Positions 1 through 7,323 of a DNA stretch of 14,719 nt are shown piece by piece. Origin of the DNA: JALQXV01 sp964540445 (GTDB taxonomy: Bacteria; Patescibacteriota; Saccharimonadia; Saccharimonadales; 2-12-FULL-41-12); assembly GCA_964540445.1 (NCBI GenBank), contig CAZIMF010000020.1:1-14719 (forward strand), given 5' to 3'. Every line of letters starts with the position of its first letter. The first letter of the stretch is position 1. The position numbers and the translations under genes are program-made. The notes beneath the pieces were generated by a model that was not told the DNA's origin, ran no database searches, and worked only from the letters and a program-made list of their open reading frames with translations.

Positions 1-227
1 TTGACATAATTTGGATGATCAAATAATTCTACGGGATAATTATCAACAATACCGTACGGTGCATAGGCTCCGACCAATGCTTCGAAGCGCTTAATGGCGT
101 CTGCTTCATTCATGCGTATGAGGATCGGCTCTTTTAAGCTAAGTGGTTTGCTGCTATCGTAGGCCGATTTTAAGAATTTTGGGTAGGCCTTACTTTGGTC
201 TGCCGCTACTAGACGCTGGTGCCCCAT
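1..227 (-). CDS. unknown protein, N-terminal part (runs off the left edge)
   Basis: An open frame of 75 codons without a stop runs from an ATG at 225-227 on the minus strand to the window edge. The product begins MGHQRLVAADQSKAYPKFL and is a soluble, mixed-charge sequence with no signal peptide or membrane segment in the visible part. A Shine-Dalgarno-like AAAGG lies about 6 nt before the ATG, which supports the start. The gene is divergent from the response regulator at 321, with 93 bp between the two start codons. I do not recognise the family, and the rest of the gene is outside the window. It is real rather than a shadow frame because nothing else occupies this stretch and it has a good ribosome binding site. 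Confidence 0.7.
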   Translation of the reverse strand, partial: MGHQRLVAADQSKAYPKFLKSAYDSSKPLSLKEPILIRMNEADAIKRFEALVGAYAPYGIVDNYPVELFDHPNYV

Positions 228-284
228 GATTGCCTTTCCGGTCCGGATTTACTCATTACTTATAGATTACCATAAGCCATACAC

Positions 285-313
285 TTGCAATCTGCGTACG
301 AGTAGCCTTTAAT
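285..313 (+). promoter_or_regulatory. sigma-70-type promoter of the response regulator gene
   Basis: TTGCAA (285-290) and TTTAAT (308-313) are separated by exactly 17 nt. The start codon at 321 follows the -10 box by 7 nt, so transcription should begin at or within a base or two of the ATG. There is no Shine-Dalgarno sequence, so the mRNA is predicted to be leaderless. TTGCAA is itself a palindrome and might also serve the divergent minus-strand gene, but I found no well-spaced -10 box on that strand. Confidence 0.6.
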
Positions 314-320
314 TTTAGTA

Positions 321-689
321 ATGGCTACCATAGCAATCATCGAAGACGACCCTGCGATCTCGCAGATGTACCGCATTAAATTTGAGGCCGAAGGCTATAC
401 GGTTGAAACAGCTGAGAACGGCGTGCTTGGGTTAAAATTATGCGAAGAAATGAAGCCGGATATTATTCTGCTCGACTTAATGATGCCCGAAATGAATGGG
501 CACCAAATGCTTATCGAACTCCGAAAAACAGCGTGGGGTAAAAACATTAAGGTCGTTATTTTAACTAATATGGGCGAACAAGAGGCCCCCGAGGGCATCC
601 GTGACCTTGGCGTTAGCGAATTTATCCTCAAAGCCGACATGACACCACGGCAAGTCGCAGCCATCGTTGAAAAGCAACTGGCCGGTTAA
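321..689 (+). CDS. single-domain response regulator (CheY-like receiver)
   Basis: The 122-residue product is one receiver domain with no output domain. It has the acidic pair after strand 1 (E8, D9, D10), the phosphoacceptor D52 in LLDLMMPEMNG, the switch Thr T82 and the conserved Lys K104, so it should be phosphorylatable. Single-domain receivers act by protein contact or as phosphorelay intermediates, not by binding DNA. No histidine kinase lies in the window, so its partner is unknown. The ATG sits 7 nt behind a -10 box and lacks a Shine-Dalgarno sequence, which predicts leaderless translation. The stop codon is only 6 nt before murD, so the two are probably transcribed together. The family call is firm; the signalling role is unknown. 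Confidence 0.92.
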   Translation: MATIAIIEDDPAISQMYRIKFEAEGYTVETAENGVLGLKLCEEMKPDIILLDLMMPEMNGHQMLIELRKTAWGKNIKVVILTNMGEQEAPEGIRDLGVSEFILKADMTPRQVAAIVEKQLAG

Positions 690-695
690 CTGCGT

Positions 696-2012
696 ATGAA
701 CGTCGCTATACTTGGCTTTGCAAGTCAGGGCGCTTCAACCCTTGAATACTGGCAGACGCAAGGCCATACCATCACAATTTGTGACCGTAACACCGAGCTT
801 GAAACTCCGGATGGAGTTTCTGCACAGCTTGGGGAGGGCTATCTACAAGGGCTCGATGGTTTTGATCTGCTTGTTCGTACACCGGGTCTTCACCCTAAAG
901 ACATCGTGGCAGCAAATGGTGAAGCCATACTTCAAAAAGTGACTACAAATACCAATGAGTTTATGCGTGTTTGCCCAACAAAAAACATTATCGGTGTTAC
1001 CGGGACTAAAGGTAAGGGCACAACCAGCACTTTAATCGCCCGTATGCTCGAAGCAGCTGGCTACCGTGTACATTTGGGCGGCAACATCGGTACACCACCG
1101 CTTGAAATGCTTAAAGCTAAGATCCAGCCCACTGATTACGTAGTGCTCGAGTTAGCTAATTTCCAGTTAATTGACTTGAAATACTCCCCCCATATTGCTG
1201 TTTGTCTAATGGTAGAACCCGAACACCAAGACTGGCATAGTAATTTTGAAGAATATATGACCGCTAAGCAGCAGCTGTTTCGCTGGCAAACTCCAGATGA
1301 CATCACGATATATTATGCTGAAAATGAGCATTCTCAACAGATTGCTTCTGCTGGCGACGGGGTTAAAATACCTTATTTTGCAAAACCCGGCGCTTATATT
1401 CGCGACAATGCAGTCGTCATCGATTATACGGAGGTTTGCACTGTAAGCGATATTAAGCTCCTAGGCCCCCACAACTGGCAGAACGTCTGTGCCGCCACTA
1501 CAGCTGTCTGGCAAGTTACGCACGATGCTGCAGCGGTTAAGCAGGCTGTCAGCACCTTTAGCGGCCTCCCCTACCGTTTAGAACTCATTCGGGAGCTGGA
1601 TTCGGTGAAATACTATAATGACTCCTTTGGAACGACCCCCGAAACGGCTATGGTAGCAATTCAGGCATTTGCAGAACCGAAAATAATTATTTTAGGCGGT
1701 TCAGACAAAGGTATAGACTTTGGCAAGCTTGCTGAAACAGTAGTTACCAGCAATGTTACGCATGTTATTGGTATTGGTGACACTGGTGAAAAAATTATTG
1801 ATTCCATTGATGCCTTAAAAGAGACACGAGCTGTTGAGTGGACGCTGTTGAGTGGAAAAACAACGATGGGAGAGATCATCGCTGCCGCTCGAGCACAAGC
1901 TCAGCCCGGCGATATAGTGCTATTCTCCCCTGGTTGCGCCAGCTTTGGTTTGTTCAAAAACTATAAAGACAGAGCCGAACAGTTTAACCAAGTTGTGCGA
2001 TCACTCGCTTAA
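696..2012 (+). CDS. murD: UDP-N-acetylmuramoyl-L-alanine--D-glutamate ligase
   Basis: This cytoplasmic Mur ligase joins D-glutamate to UDP-MurNAc-L-Ala with ATP, the second amino-acid addition in peptidoglycan precursor synthesis. The 438 residues show the three-domain plan. An N-terminal nucleotide-type domain starts NVAILGFASQG. The ATP loop is GVTGTKGKGTT at residues 100-110. LELANFQL (151-158) corresponds to the usual LELSSFQL. HQDWH (177-181) precedes AK at 190-191, where K191 is the likely carbamylated lysine. NDSFGTTPETA (308-318), GGSDKG (334-339) and SPGCASFGLFKN (411-422) mark the C-terminal domain. Length is normal for MurD. It starts 6 nt after the response regulator stop with no clear Shine-Dalgarno, suggesting coupled translation. 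Its last 29 bp overlap the end of murI on the other strand. Confidence 0.95.
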   Translation: MNVAILGFASQGASTLEYWQTQGHTITICDRNTELETPDGVSAQLGEGYLQGLDGFDLLVRTPGLHPKDIVAANGEAILQKVTTNTNEFMRVCPTKNIIGVTGTKGKGTTSTLIARMLEAAGYRVHLGGNIGTPPLEMLKAKIQPTDYVVLELANFQLIDLKYSPHIAVCLMVEPEHQDWHSNFEEYMTAKQQLFRWQTPDDITIYYAENEHSQQIASAGDGVKIPYFAKPGAYIRDNAVVIDYTEVCTVSDIKLLGPHNWQNVCAATTAVWQVTHDAAAVKQAVSTFSGLPYRLELIRELDSVKYYNDSFGTTPETAMVAIQAFAEPKIIILGGSDKGIDFGKLAETVVTSNVTHVIGIGDTGEKIIDSIDALKETRAVEWTLLSGKTTMGEIIAAARAQAQPGDIVLFSPGCASFGLFKNYKDRAEQFNQVVRSLA

Positions 2013-2634
2013 GCTGCGCCACCACCGCTTGTTCGGGCTGAATAACCGCCACGTGATATTTTGTGGCAATTTCCTTAATGTCCTCTTCAATCCAGTGGTA
2101 GTGAGTACACCCCAGCACAATAACGTCGGCACCAGCTTCACATAACGCCGTTATTTGGGAGTGGATATGCTGCTCATCTATGGCATCGTGCTGAATCATA
2201 TAGGCCCATTCACTGCAGTCAGGTTCGAGTACTTCCAGGTGCTTCGCATGCTGAACCAGTAGTTGAGCATATCGTTTACTAGCAAGTGTAGTTGGTGTAG
2301 CGCAAACAGCAATAATATTTGATTTTGTTTGCTGGCTGGCAGGTTTTAACATGGGCTCAATACCAATAAGTGGTATTTTGAATGTTTTTCGTAACTCTTC
2401 AATACAGGTTGTAGTGACGGTATTACAGGCAATAACAATTACTTCTACACCATCGTCTATTAAGCTGGTTAGAAGTGGCGTTACTAACGCCAGCAACTCT
2501 TTTGGTGACTTATTGCCATAGGGAACGTTTTTAGTATCTTCAGCGTACAAGACCTGATGTTCTGGCAATGCAGATTTGATAGCGTTTGCTACCGATTGGC
2601 CACCGACTCCCGAGTCAAATACACCGATTTTCAT
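1984..2634 (-). CDS. murI: glutamate racemase
   Basis: MurI converts L-glutamate to D-glutamate for peptidoglycan. The start IGVFDSGVGG carries the conserved D7 and S8. NVPYGNKS follows at 36-43, and the two catalytic cysteines are C70 in ACNT (69-72) and C176 in LGCTHY (174-179), with H178 beside the second. At 216 residues it is shorter than most racemases (roughly 255-285), but both catalytic halves are complete. The ATG overlaps the folD stop in an ATGA arrangement, so translation is probably coupled to folD. The gene converges on murD, the enzyme that uses its product, and their 3' ends overlap by 29 bp. The aspartate racemase superfamily is the only alternative, and the GCTHY context favours MurI. 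Confidence 0.93.
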   Translation of the reverse strand: MKIGVFDSGVGGQSVANAIKSALPEHQVLYAEDTKNVPYGNKSPKELLALVTPLLTSLIDDGVEVIVIACNTVTTTCIEELRKTFKIPLIGIEPMLKPASQQTKSNIIAVCATPTTLASKRYAQLLVQHAKHLEVLEPDCSEWAYMIQHDAIDEQHIHSQITALCEAGADVIVLGCTHYHWIEEDIKEIATKYHVAVIQPEQAVVAQLKRVIAQLG

Positions 2635-3440
2635 GGTTTGATAGTAGCCTGGGCGGCGCGGATAACATTTTCAAATAGTGCACAGACAGTCAGCGGCCCA
2701 ACACCACCCTTTTCCGGAGTAATCGTAATATCTGGCAACTCTCGTACTTCAGAACTTACATCACCGATAAGCCCGTTACTGTCGGTGGCAACACCCGCAT
2801 CTACGATGACTGCGTTTGGCTTAATCATAGCTGCCGTAACTACACCGGGTTTACCCGTGGCAGAAACAATAATGTCGGCTTTTTTGGCTTGAGCAGCTAA
2901 ATCTTCTGTACTCCGGTCAGCAGTGGCAACATCATAATTTGACGCCTGCCATAATGCAGCCAGTGGTTTACCTACTAACCTTCCCTGCCCAATTATAAGT
3001 ATCTGCTTATTTTTTAAATCAATATTGTAACCAGCCAGCAACCAGTCAATAGCCATCGGTGTTGCCGGATCAAAGACTGTATCTGAAGCCAAACCATCTA
3101 CATCCTTATCTCTAGAAACAGTATTGAGAATCTCGTCAGTTTGAGCCGGATCGGGCAACGGAATCTGAACAATAATACCGTGGATCGTTTCATCGGCATT
3201 GAGTTTTTGTATAAGGTCGATCGCTTTTGACTGTTCGATTGGGTAAATAGTCACTTCGATGAGCGTTTCATCGGCGTAGGTTTGCTTGAGCTTCATATAG
3301 CTATCAACCACTGGGGCCGGGTTAGTTCGGATAATAGCTAGTTTTGGTACGATGCCATGCGCTTGTCTCAGCCCGCGGACTTGCCGAGCTTGGCGTTCTT
3401 GAATAAAGCCGGCTAAATCGGCGCCGTTAAGTAATTTCAT
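2631..3440 (-). CDS. folD: bifunctional methylene-THF dehydrogenase / methenyl-THF cyclohydrolase
   Basis: FolD interconverts 5,10-methylene-THF and 10-formyl-THF, feeding one-carbon units to purines and initiator tRNA. With the start chosen here the protein has 269 residues. Y48 and K52 form the Y-x3-K active-site pair. VQIPLP (91-96), DKDVDG (111-116), the nucleotide-binding IIGQGRLVGKP (149-159) and GGVGPLT (245-251) match the family. I use the ATG at 3438-3440. The ATG 12 nt upstream lies inside a -10 box (TATGAT, 3448-3453), so it should not be in the transcript, and the protein from the inner ATG begins with the usual family N-terminus (MKLLNGADLA). There is no Shine-Dalgarno, so it is probably leaderless. 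It is co-transcribed with murI through the ATGA overlap and divergent from the DedA gene. Confidence 0.93.
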   Translation of the reverse strand: MKLLNGADLAGFIQERQARQVRGLRQAHGIVPKLAIIRTNPAPVVDSYMKLKQTYADETLIEVTIYPIEQSKAIDLIQKLNADETIHGIIVQIPLPDPAQTDEILNTVSRDKDVDGLASDTVFDPATPMAIDWLLAGYNIDLKNKQILIIGQGRLVGKPLAALWQASNYDVATADRSTEDLAAQAKKADIIVSATGKPGVVTAAMIKPNAVIVDAGVATDSNGLIGDVSSEVRELPDITITPEKGGVGPLTVCALFENVIRAAQATIKP

Positions 3441-3447
3441 GAGTACT

Positions 3448-3477
3448 ATCATACCGCGGCGGGCTTTCTTTTGGTAA
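3448..3477 (-). promoter_or_regulatory. folD-murI promoter
   Basis: Read on the minus strand: TTACCA (3472-3477), an 18-nt spacer, then TATGAT (3448-3453), ending 7 nt before the folD ATG. The -35 hexamer overlaps that of the divergent DedA promoter by five bases. The predicted transcript is leaderless. Confidence 0.55.
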
Positions 3478-3499
3478 GTATTCCACTGTACTGCATAAT
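3471..3499 (+). promoter_or_regulatory. promoter of the DedA-family gene
   Basis: TTGGTA (3471-3476), a 17-nt spacer, then CATAAT (3494-3499), ending 7 nt before the ATG at 3507. It shares the -35 region with the folD promoter on the other strand, so binding by RNA polymerase to the two is probably mutually exclusive. Confidence 0.5.
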
Positions 3500-3506
3500 A
3501 AATCCT

Positions 3507-4115
3507 ATGGACGCAGGAGCATTACTAGAGTCGTTTGGGTATCTAATTATCTTTATCAGCGTATTTATTGAGTGTGGGGTCTTGCTCGGTTTAATCCTCC
3601 CTCTGCCAAGTTTTTCACTGCTGTTTGCAGCTGGTGTCTTTGCCAATACCGATCGACTAAACTTATTCATGATTATTTTTGTTGGCTCGATTGCCGCAAT
3701 TCTTGGCTATATTGCCGGTTATTACACCGGATTTAAATACGGCCGTAAGCTGCTCTACGAAAAAAAGACCGAGAAATACTTTACCGAGAAACAGGGTCAG
3801 GCGGCCGAGCGGTTTATGAAAAAACATGGTTACAGCACCTTAGTTCTAAGTCGCTGGTTACCGATTATGCATAATGTGGCACCACTATTGAGCGGGGTTG
3901 CTAAAACGCCGGTTACGCCGTTTATGATAACCAACGTCAGTGGTGCCGTGCTATGGACAGCCAGTACTAGCTACGCTGGCTACTACATCGGTCAGATAGT
4001 TCCCAATGCCCAATATTACATAATTCCTTTTGTACTTTTAACTATGGTTATTATGAATACGCCGCTTGGAAAACGTATTGTCTCGCGCATGATAAAAAAG
4101 ATTGAAGAATACTAA
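3507..4115 (+). CDS. DedA-family membrane protein
   Basis: This is an integral membrane protein of 202 residues in the DedA (SNARE-associated, VTT-domain) family. Members are linked to lipid carrier and phospholipid flipping, including undecaprenyl phosphate recycling, and to membrane homeostasis. Hydrophobic stretches lie near 11-32, 34-47, 52-75, 138-160 and 170-186. The re-entrant-loop region reads ECGVLLGLILPLPSF (22-36). The glycine-rich GYIAGYYTGFKYG (67-79) and SRWLPIMHNVAPLLSGV (115-131) fit the family, although the second arginine of the usual R-x-x-P-x-x-R motif is H122. The frame stays open upstream to a TTG at 3471, but that TTG is the likely -35 box; the ATG at 3507 lies 7 nt behind CATAAT. 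The exact substrate cannot be told from the sequence. Confidence 0.85.
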   Translation: MDAGALLESFGYLIIFISVFIECGVLLGLILPLPSFSLLFAAGVFANTDRLNLFMIIFVGSIAAILGYIAGYYTGFKYGRKLLYEKKTEKYFTEKQGQAAERFMKKHGYSTLVLSRWLPIMHNVAPLLSGVAKTPVTPFMITNVSGAVLWTASTSYAGYYIGQIVPNAQYYIIPFVLLTMVIMNTPLGKRIVSRMIKKIEEY

Positions 4116-4221
4116 TTGTCGCTTTCATTTATGTAGCTGTTGCTTTTCTAACAGAACATGAGCGGAATACATTCTACTATTGAAAGTGCTAACACAAAGT
4201 AAGATTTTAGAGAGGAACGAT

Positions 4222-4332
4222 ATGTCAACAAAAGATCGCGGATTTGCTTCAATGACAAAAGAAGATAGAGTAAGAATTGCTCGTATGGGTGGTAAGGCCA
4301 GTGGCAAAAAAGGAAAGAAGACTATGCGCTAG
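4222..4332 (+). CDS. KGG-motif (con-10 / stress-induced type) small protein
   Basis: This 36-residue gene encodes MSTKDRGFASMTKEDRVRIA followed by R-M-G-G-K-A-S-G and a Lys-rich tail. The first 28 residues match the KGG repeat of the general stress protein / conidiation-10 family (pattern RGFASM-x-x-E-x-x-x-x-I-A-x-x-GGKA). These small, basic, glycine-rich proteins are associated with stress and are probably disordered. Family members usually carry two or more repeats; this one has a single copy and a KKGKK tail. A good Shine-Dalgarno (GAGGA, 4212-4216) lies 5 nt before the ATG, and a strong terminator follows at 4363. Both support a real, independently expressed gene. Its molecular function is unknown. 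Confidence 0.8.
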   Translation: MSTKDRGFASMTKEDRVRIARMGGKASGKKGKKTMR

Positions 4333-4362
4333 CCACCCGCGCTTCCTGTTGAATCCTTAAAT

Positions 4363-4390
4363 GAGTCCCGTTATTATACGGGGCTCTTTT
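4363..4390 (+). terminator. intrinsic terminator after the KGG gene
   Basis: GAGTCCCG (4363-4370) pairs with CGGGGCTC (4379-4386) through eight pairs, one of them a T-G wobble, across an 8-nt loop (TTATTATA). TTTT follows. It overlaps the last bases of the minus-strand aldo-keto reductase gene. On the minus strand the hairpin has no good T-run, so it should act mainly on the plus strand. Confidence 0.8.
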
Positions 4391-5222
4391 AAAAATTATC
4401 GGGGTCAGGGCCAATTCGCTGGTCGCGGTTAAGGCTGTTTATCCGATCCATTTCGTCCTCCGAAAGCATGAAGTCAAAAATGTTTATATTCGATTGAATA
4501 CGTTCGGGTGTAACCGACTTTGGAATTACTATCAGTCCAGATTGGAGGTGCCATCGTAACACCACCTGGGCCGGTTCTTTATTGTGAGCATTAGCAATCC
4601 CGGTAATCGTCTTATTATTAAGCAGTTCTCCGCCGTGCATAAGTGGGCTCCATGATTCGACCGCAATATCATTTTCGTGGCAGTAAGCCCGTGTTTCGAG
4701 TTGGGTCAACATAGGGTGCAGCTCAATCTGGTTAACGGCTGGTACGATGTTGGCGGACTGTAAAAGAGTATCGAGATGGAATGGCTTAAAATTTGATACA
4801 CCAATTGCCCGCACCCGGCCTTCTTCGTATAACCGCTCCAGCGCTCGCCAGGTTTCGGCGGTCTTTCTTAGTTGGGGTTTTGGCCAATGGATAAGGTATA
4901 AATCGAGGTAGTCCATGCCTAGCCGCTCCAGACTATCATCAAAGGCTTTAAGCGTAGAGTCGTACCCTTGATCGCTGTTCCAAAGCTTAGAGGTTATAAA
5001 AAGTTCCTCGCGCGGAATTCCTGAATACGCCACCGCGCGGCCAACGCCTTCTTCGTTCCCGTACGCTGCAGCCGTATCAACTGCCCGATAGCCGGCCCGA
5101 AAGGCAGACTCTATTGCTTCTTCAACTTGAGTGTCGTGTATTCTAAAAACACCGAAACCAATTTGCGGTATTAAAATTTCATTATTAAGCTTAATCGTCG
5201 GCGTTTTCGCTGCGATGTCCAT
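4389..5222 (-). CDS. aldo-keto reductase (AKR5 / 2,5-diketo-gluconate reductase type)
   Basis: This is a cytoplasmic NADPH-dependent carbonyl reductase of 277 residues with a TIM-barrel fold. The catalytic tetrad is D49, Y54, K79 and H112, in VDTAAAYGNE, TSKLWN and LIHWP. GVSNF (141-145), VNQIELHP (163-170), WSPL (191-194) and the cofactor loop IPKSVTPERIQSN (233-245) match the DkgA/YvgN-like branch, which reduces keto-sugars, methylglyoxal and other small aldehydes. The real substrate cannot be read from the sequence. A strong AGGAG lies 5 nt before the ATG, unlike most neighbours, so this gene is translated in the classical way. It lies downstream of the GH3 gene on the same strand with 77 bp between them. 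A link through sugar metabolism is possible but unproven. Confidence 0.9.
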   Translation of the reverse strand: MDIAAKTPTIKLNNEILIPQIGFGVFRIHDTQVEEAIESAFRAGYRAVDTAAAYGNEEGVGRAVAYSGIPREELFITSKLWNSDQGYDSTLKAFDDSLERLGMDYLDLYLIHWPKPQLRKTAETWRALERLYEEGRVRAIGVSNFKPFHLDTLLQSANIVPAVNQIELHPMLTQLETRAYCHENDIAVESWSPLMHGGELLNNKTITGIANAHNKEPAQVVLRWHLQSGLIVIPKSVTPERIQSNINIFDFMLSEDEMDRINSLNRDQRIGPDPDNF

Positions 5223-5299
5223 TCGTTCTCCTAACTTTCTTCAATATAGAATGCCACCTTTTATCTAATAATGATGCCAGAAATCTTACAGCTTAAATG

Positions 5300-7276
5300 C
5301 TACAGCTTAAAACCTCGGGTAAATAATGGTGGGGTGCCGTCGGCAGTTATTCCGTTACTAGAAATGGGCACTTGCTTAATTGTTGCCGGCCAGGCAACCG
5401 GGAGCGTTCCGGTGAATGGCTGAGAGCCAAATAGTACATCAGCAACGCCATCCCCTTCGCTACCGGGGAGCCAAACGGCTACCATTGCGTCTGCGGCAGC
5501 TATCTGATCATTCATAAATATCGGTCGGCCAGTAACAGAGACAATAACTACTTTTTTGGCCATAGTTTTTAGACGCTGAATTGCCAATAAATCAGCTTGT
5601 TCTAACGTTGGGCGCGGGTTATCTCCCCAGCCTTCGGCATATGGTTTTTCGCTGATTACAGCAATACCGATGTCGGCCTTACCAGAAAGATTGTCAAAGT
5701 TGGCCTCTTTGTCATAGTCTATGGCGCTAGATGCGCCTACAGCACGCCTAATGCCTTGGAGTATAGAAGTAGCTCCAGGGAGCCAATTACCGTCAATCCC
5801 CTGCCATTCGACTGTCCAGGCACCACACTGACGACCAATGTTATCAGCTCCGGTGCCAGCAACCAGAATGTGACCGGAGTCTTTAGCTAATGGCAGTACC
5901 TTATTGTTATTCTTGAGCAAAACAGCTGACTCAGCTACCGCTTTGCGCGCCAACTGCCGATGCTGCATCGAACCAATAGAAGTAAGTGGGACCTGTGGAC
6001 TTACTTCGTCGAATAAGCCACTACTGAATTTTTGATATAAAATACGGCGTACGGCATCGTCGATTCTTGATTGCGGTATTGCACCTTTTTTTACTGCTTT
6101 TCGAACGTCGGCCACAAAATCTTTATACTCATACGGCAACATGGCCATGTCTAATCCGGCGTTTATTGTCGTGACATTAGCGTTATATTTAGACGTTCCA
6201 GAAAATTCATAGGCTCCGTACCAGTCCGAGACAACTATGCCCGTAAAACCGAGTTCGTTTTTGAGTTTGTCGGTAATTAAGTACTTGTTGTCTATTATTC
6301 GACCCTTGTCATAATCGGTAAGACCAATCATAACGCTACCGACGTTAGCTTTGGTGGCTGCTGCAAACGGTACCAGGTATTCGCTGTCGAGTAGATCGTC
6401 TCGCTGCGGTGTTTTCCCTTGATCGATTTTAAAGTTTTTATTGTTTGTGGCAAGCCACTTCATTGAACCAACGCCTAAAAAGTGTTTAGCAGTTGCCAGC
6501 ACCAGTGGCCGGCTGGTAGCATCTACCGGTTTTTGAGTACCTTCAATGTAAGCAGTGCCCAGTTGCGCGTTAAGCTGCGGATCGCTTGAAAAAGTCTCGT
6601 ATGTGCGGCCCCACCGAATATCTTGCGGTGCATCTAGCATTGGCGCGAAGTTCCAGTTAATGCCAGTTGCGGCTAATTCTTCGGCCGTAGCTGCTCCAAC
6701 CTGTCTTACAAGGTCAGAATCAGCCGAAGCGCCCAACCCTATATCATGAGGAAAAACGGTGGCACCAGGCACATTGGCATGCCCATGCGTTGCATCAATT
6801 CCGTACAATAACGGGATGCCCAGGCGGGATTGCGTAGCTTGAGTTTTTAAGGTTTCGACCATTGTCAGCCAACCGGCTGGTGTGTTGTCTGCCGGTTTAG
6901 CGCCGGCACCACTCAAAACGGCTCCCAGCCCATACCGCGAAACGTCAACTGGTTTTACAACGCTGTTTTTATCTACCATTGCCATCTGACCTATTTTTTC
7001 TTCGATAGTCATACGCTGCAGCAAGTCATCTACCCGTTTATCTATTGGTTGGTTGGCTTGTTTGTAAAGTGCGTTTGCTGGTGGAGGTGGTAACGGAGCT
7101 GGCAATCTATGGTCGTTATAACGCTGATAATAAAAACCAGCCAGAATTACTGCTGCGCCAAGCAGAATTACCAGAGAACGACGCCTAAATAGCTGCTTAC
7201 GCAGACGGATAAATTGTGCGCTGGACTGCTTGCTACTCTTTTTACGACGGCTATTTTTAGCAGTGTTGGAAGACAT
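5300..7276 (-). CDS. membrane-anchored GH3 exo-beta-glucosidase
   Basis: This is a surface glycoside hydrolase of family 3 (658 residues), likely acting on beta-glucans or beta-glucosides. A basic N-terminus (1-34, many K/R) is followed by one hydrophobic anchor at about 35-50 (SLVILLGAAVILAGFYY) and a proline-rich spacer (59-67), so the enzyme should be tethered outside the cell. The barrel domain spans about 84-415, with substrate-binding KHFLG (264-268) and the nucleophile D351 in VVSDWYGAYEF. The C-terminal domain (about 446-655) has VLLKN (452-456), and EKPYAEGWGD (543-552) supplies the likely acid/base E548, as in the barley ExoI and ExoP group. The extended -10 TGC-TAAGAT ends 6 nt before the ATG and no Shine-Dalgarno is visible. 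It lies 47 bp downstream of the 204-residue protein gene. Confidence 0.9.
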   Translation of the reverse strand: MSSNTAKNSRRKKSSKQSSAQFIRLRKQLFRRRSLVILLGAAVILAGFYYQRYNDHRLPAPLPPPPANALYKQANQPIDKRVDDLLQRMTIEEKIGQMAMVDKNSVVKPVDVSRYGLGAVLSGAGAKPADNTPAGWLTMVETLKTQATQSRLGIPLLYGIDATHGHANVPGATVFPHDIGLGASADSDLVRQVGAATAEELAATGINWNFAPMLDAPQDIRWGRTYETFSSDPQLNAQLGTAYIEGTQKPVDATSRPLVLATAKHFLGVGSMKWLATNNKNFKIDQGKTPQRDDLLDSEYLVPFAAATKANVGSVMIGLTDYDKGRIIDNKYLITDKLKNELGFTGIVVSDWYGAYEFSGTSKYNANVTTINAGLDMAMLPYEYKDFVADVRKAVKKGAIPQSRIDDAVRRILYQKFSSGLFDEVSPQVPLTSIGSMQHRQLARKAVAESAVLLKNNNKVLPLAKDSGHILVAGTGADNIGRQCGAWTVEWQGIDGNWLPGATSILQGIRRAVGASSAIDYDKEANFDNLSGKADIGIAVISEKPYAEGWGDNPRPTLEQADLLAIQRLKTMAKKVVIVSVTGRPIFMNDQIAAADAMVAVWLPGSEGDGVADVLFGSQPFTGTLPVAWPATIKQVPISSNGITADGTPPLFTRGFKL

Positions 7277-7282
7277 TACTAT

Positions 7283-7291
7283 ATCTTAGCA
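7283..7291 (-). promoter_or_regulatory. extended -10 promoter of the GH3 gene
   Basis: The minus-strand sequence TGCTAAGAT is an extended -10 (TGn-TAAGAT). It ends 6 nt before the ATG at 7274-7276, so the transcript would start at the start codon. No convincing -35 box is seen. Confidence 0.4.
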
Positions 7292-7323
7292 TTAGCAGTT
7301 CCCAAGTCTGTAGCGAGTTCGAT

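Noticed and set aside
2557..2892. 111-codon plus-strand frame antisense to folD and murI
   Set aside because: Both underlying genes are firmly identified on the minus strand; this frame has no signal of its own.
3441..3452. Upstream ATG of folD at 3450-3452
   Set aside because: This ATG is part of the TATGAT -10 box, so it should not be transcribed; the inner ATG gives the usual FolD N-terminus.
3471..3506. Longer DedA frame from the TTG at 3471
   Set aside because: The TTG coincides with the -35 hexamer and the extra residues have no family match; the ATG at 3507 fits the promoter spacing.
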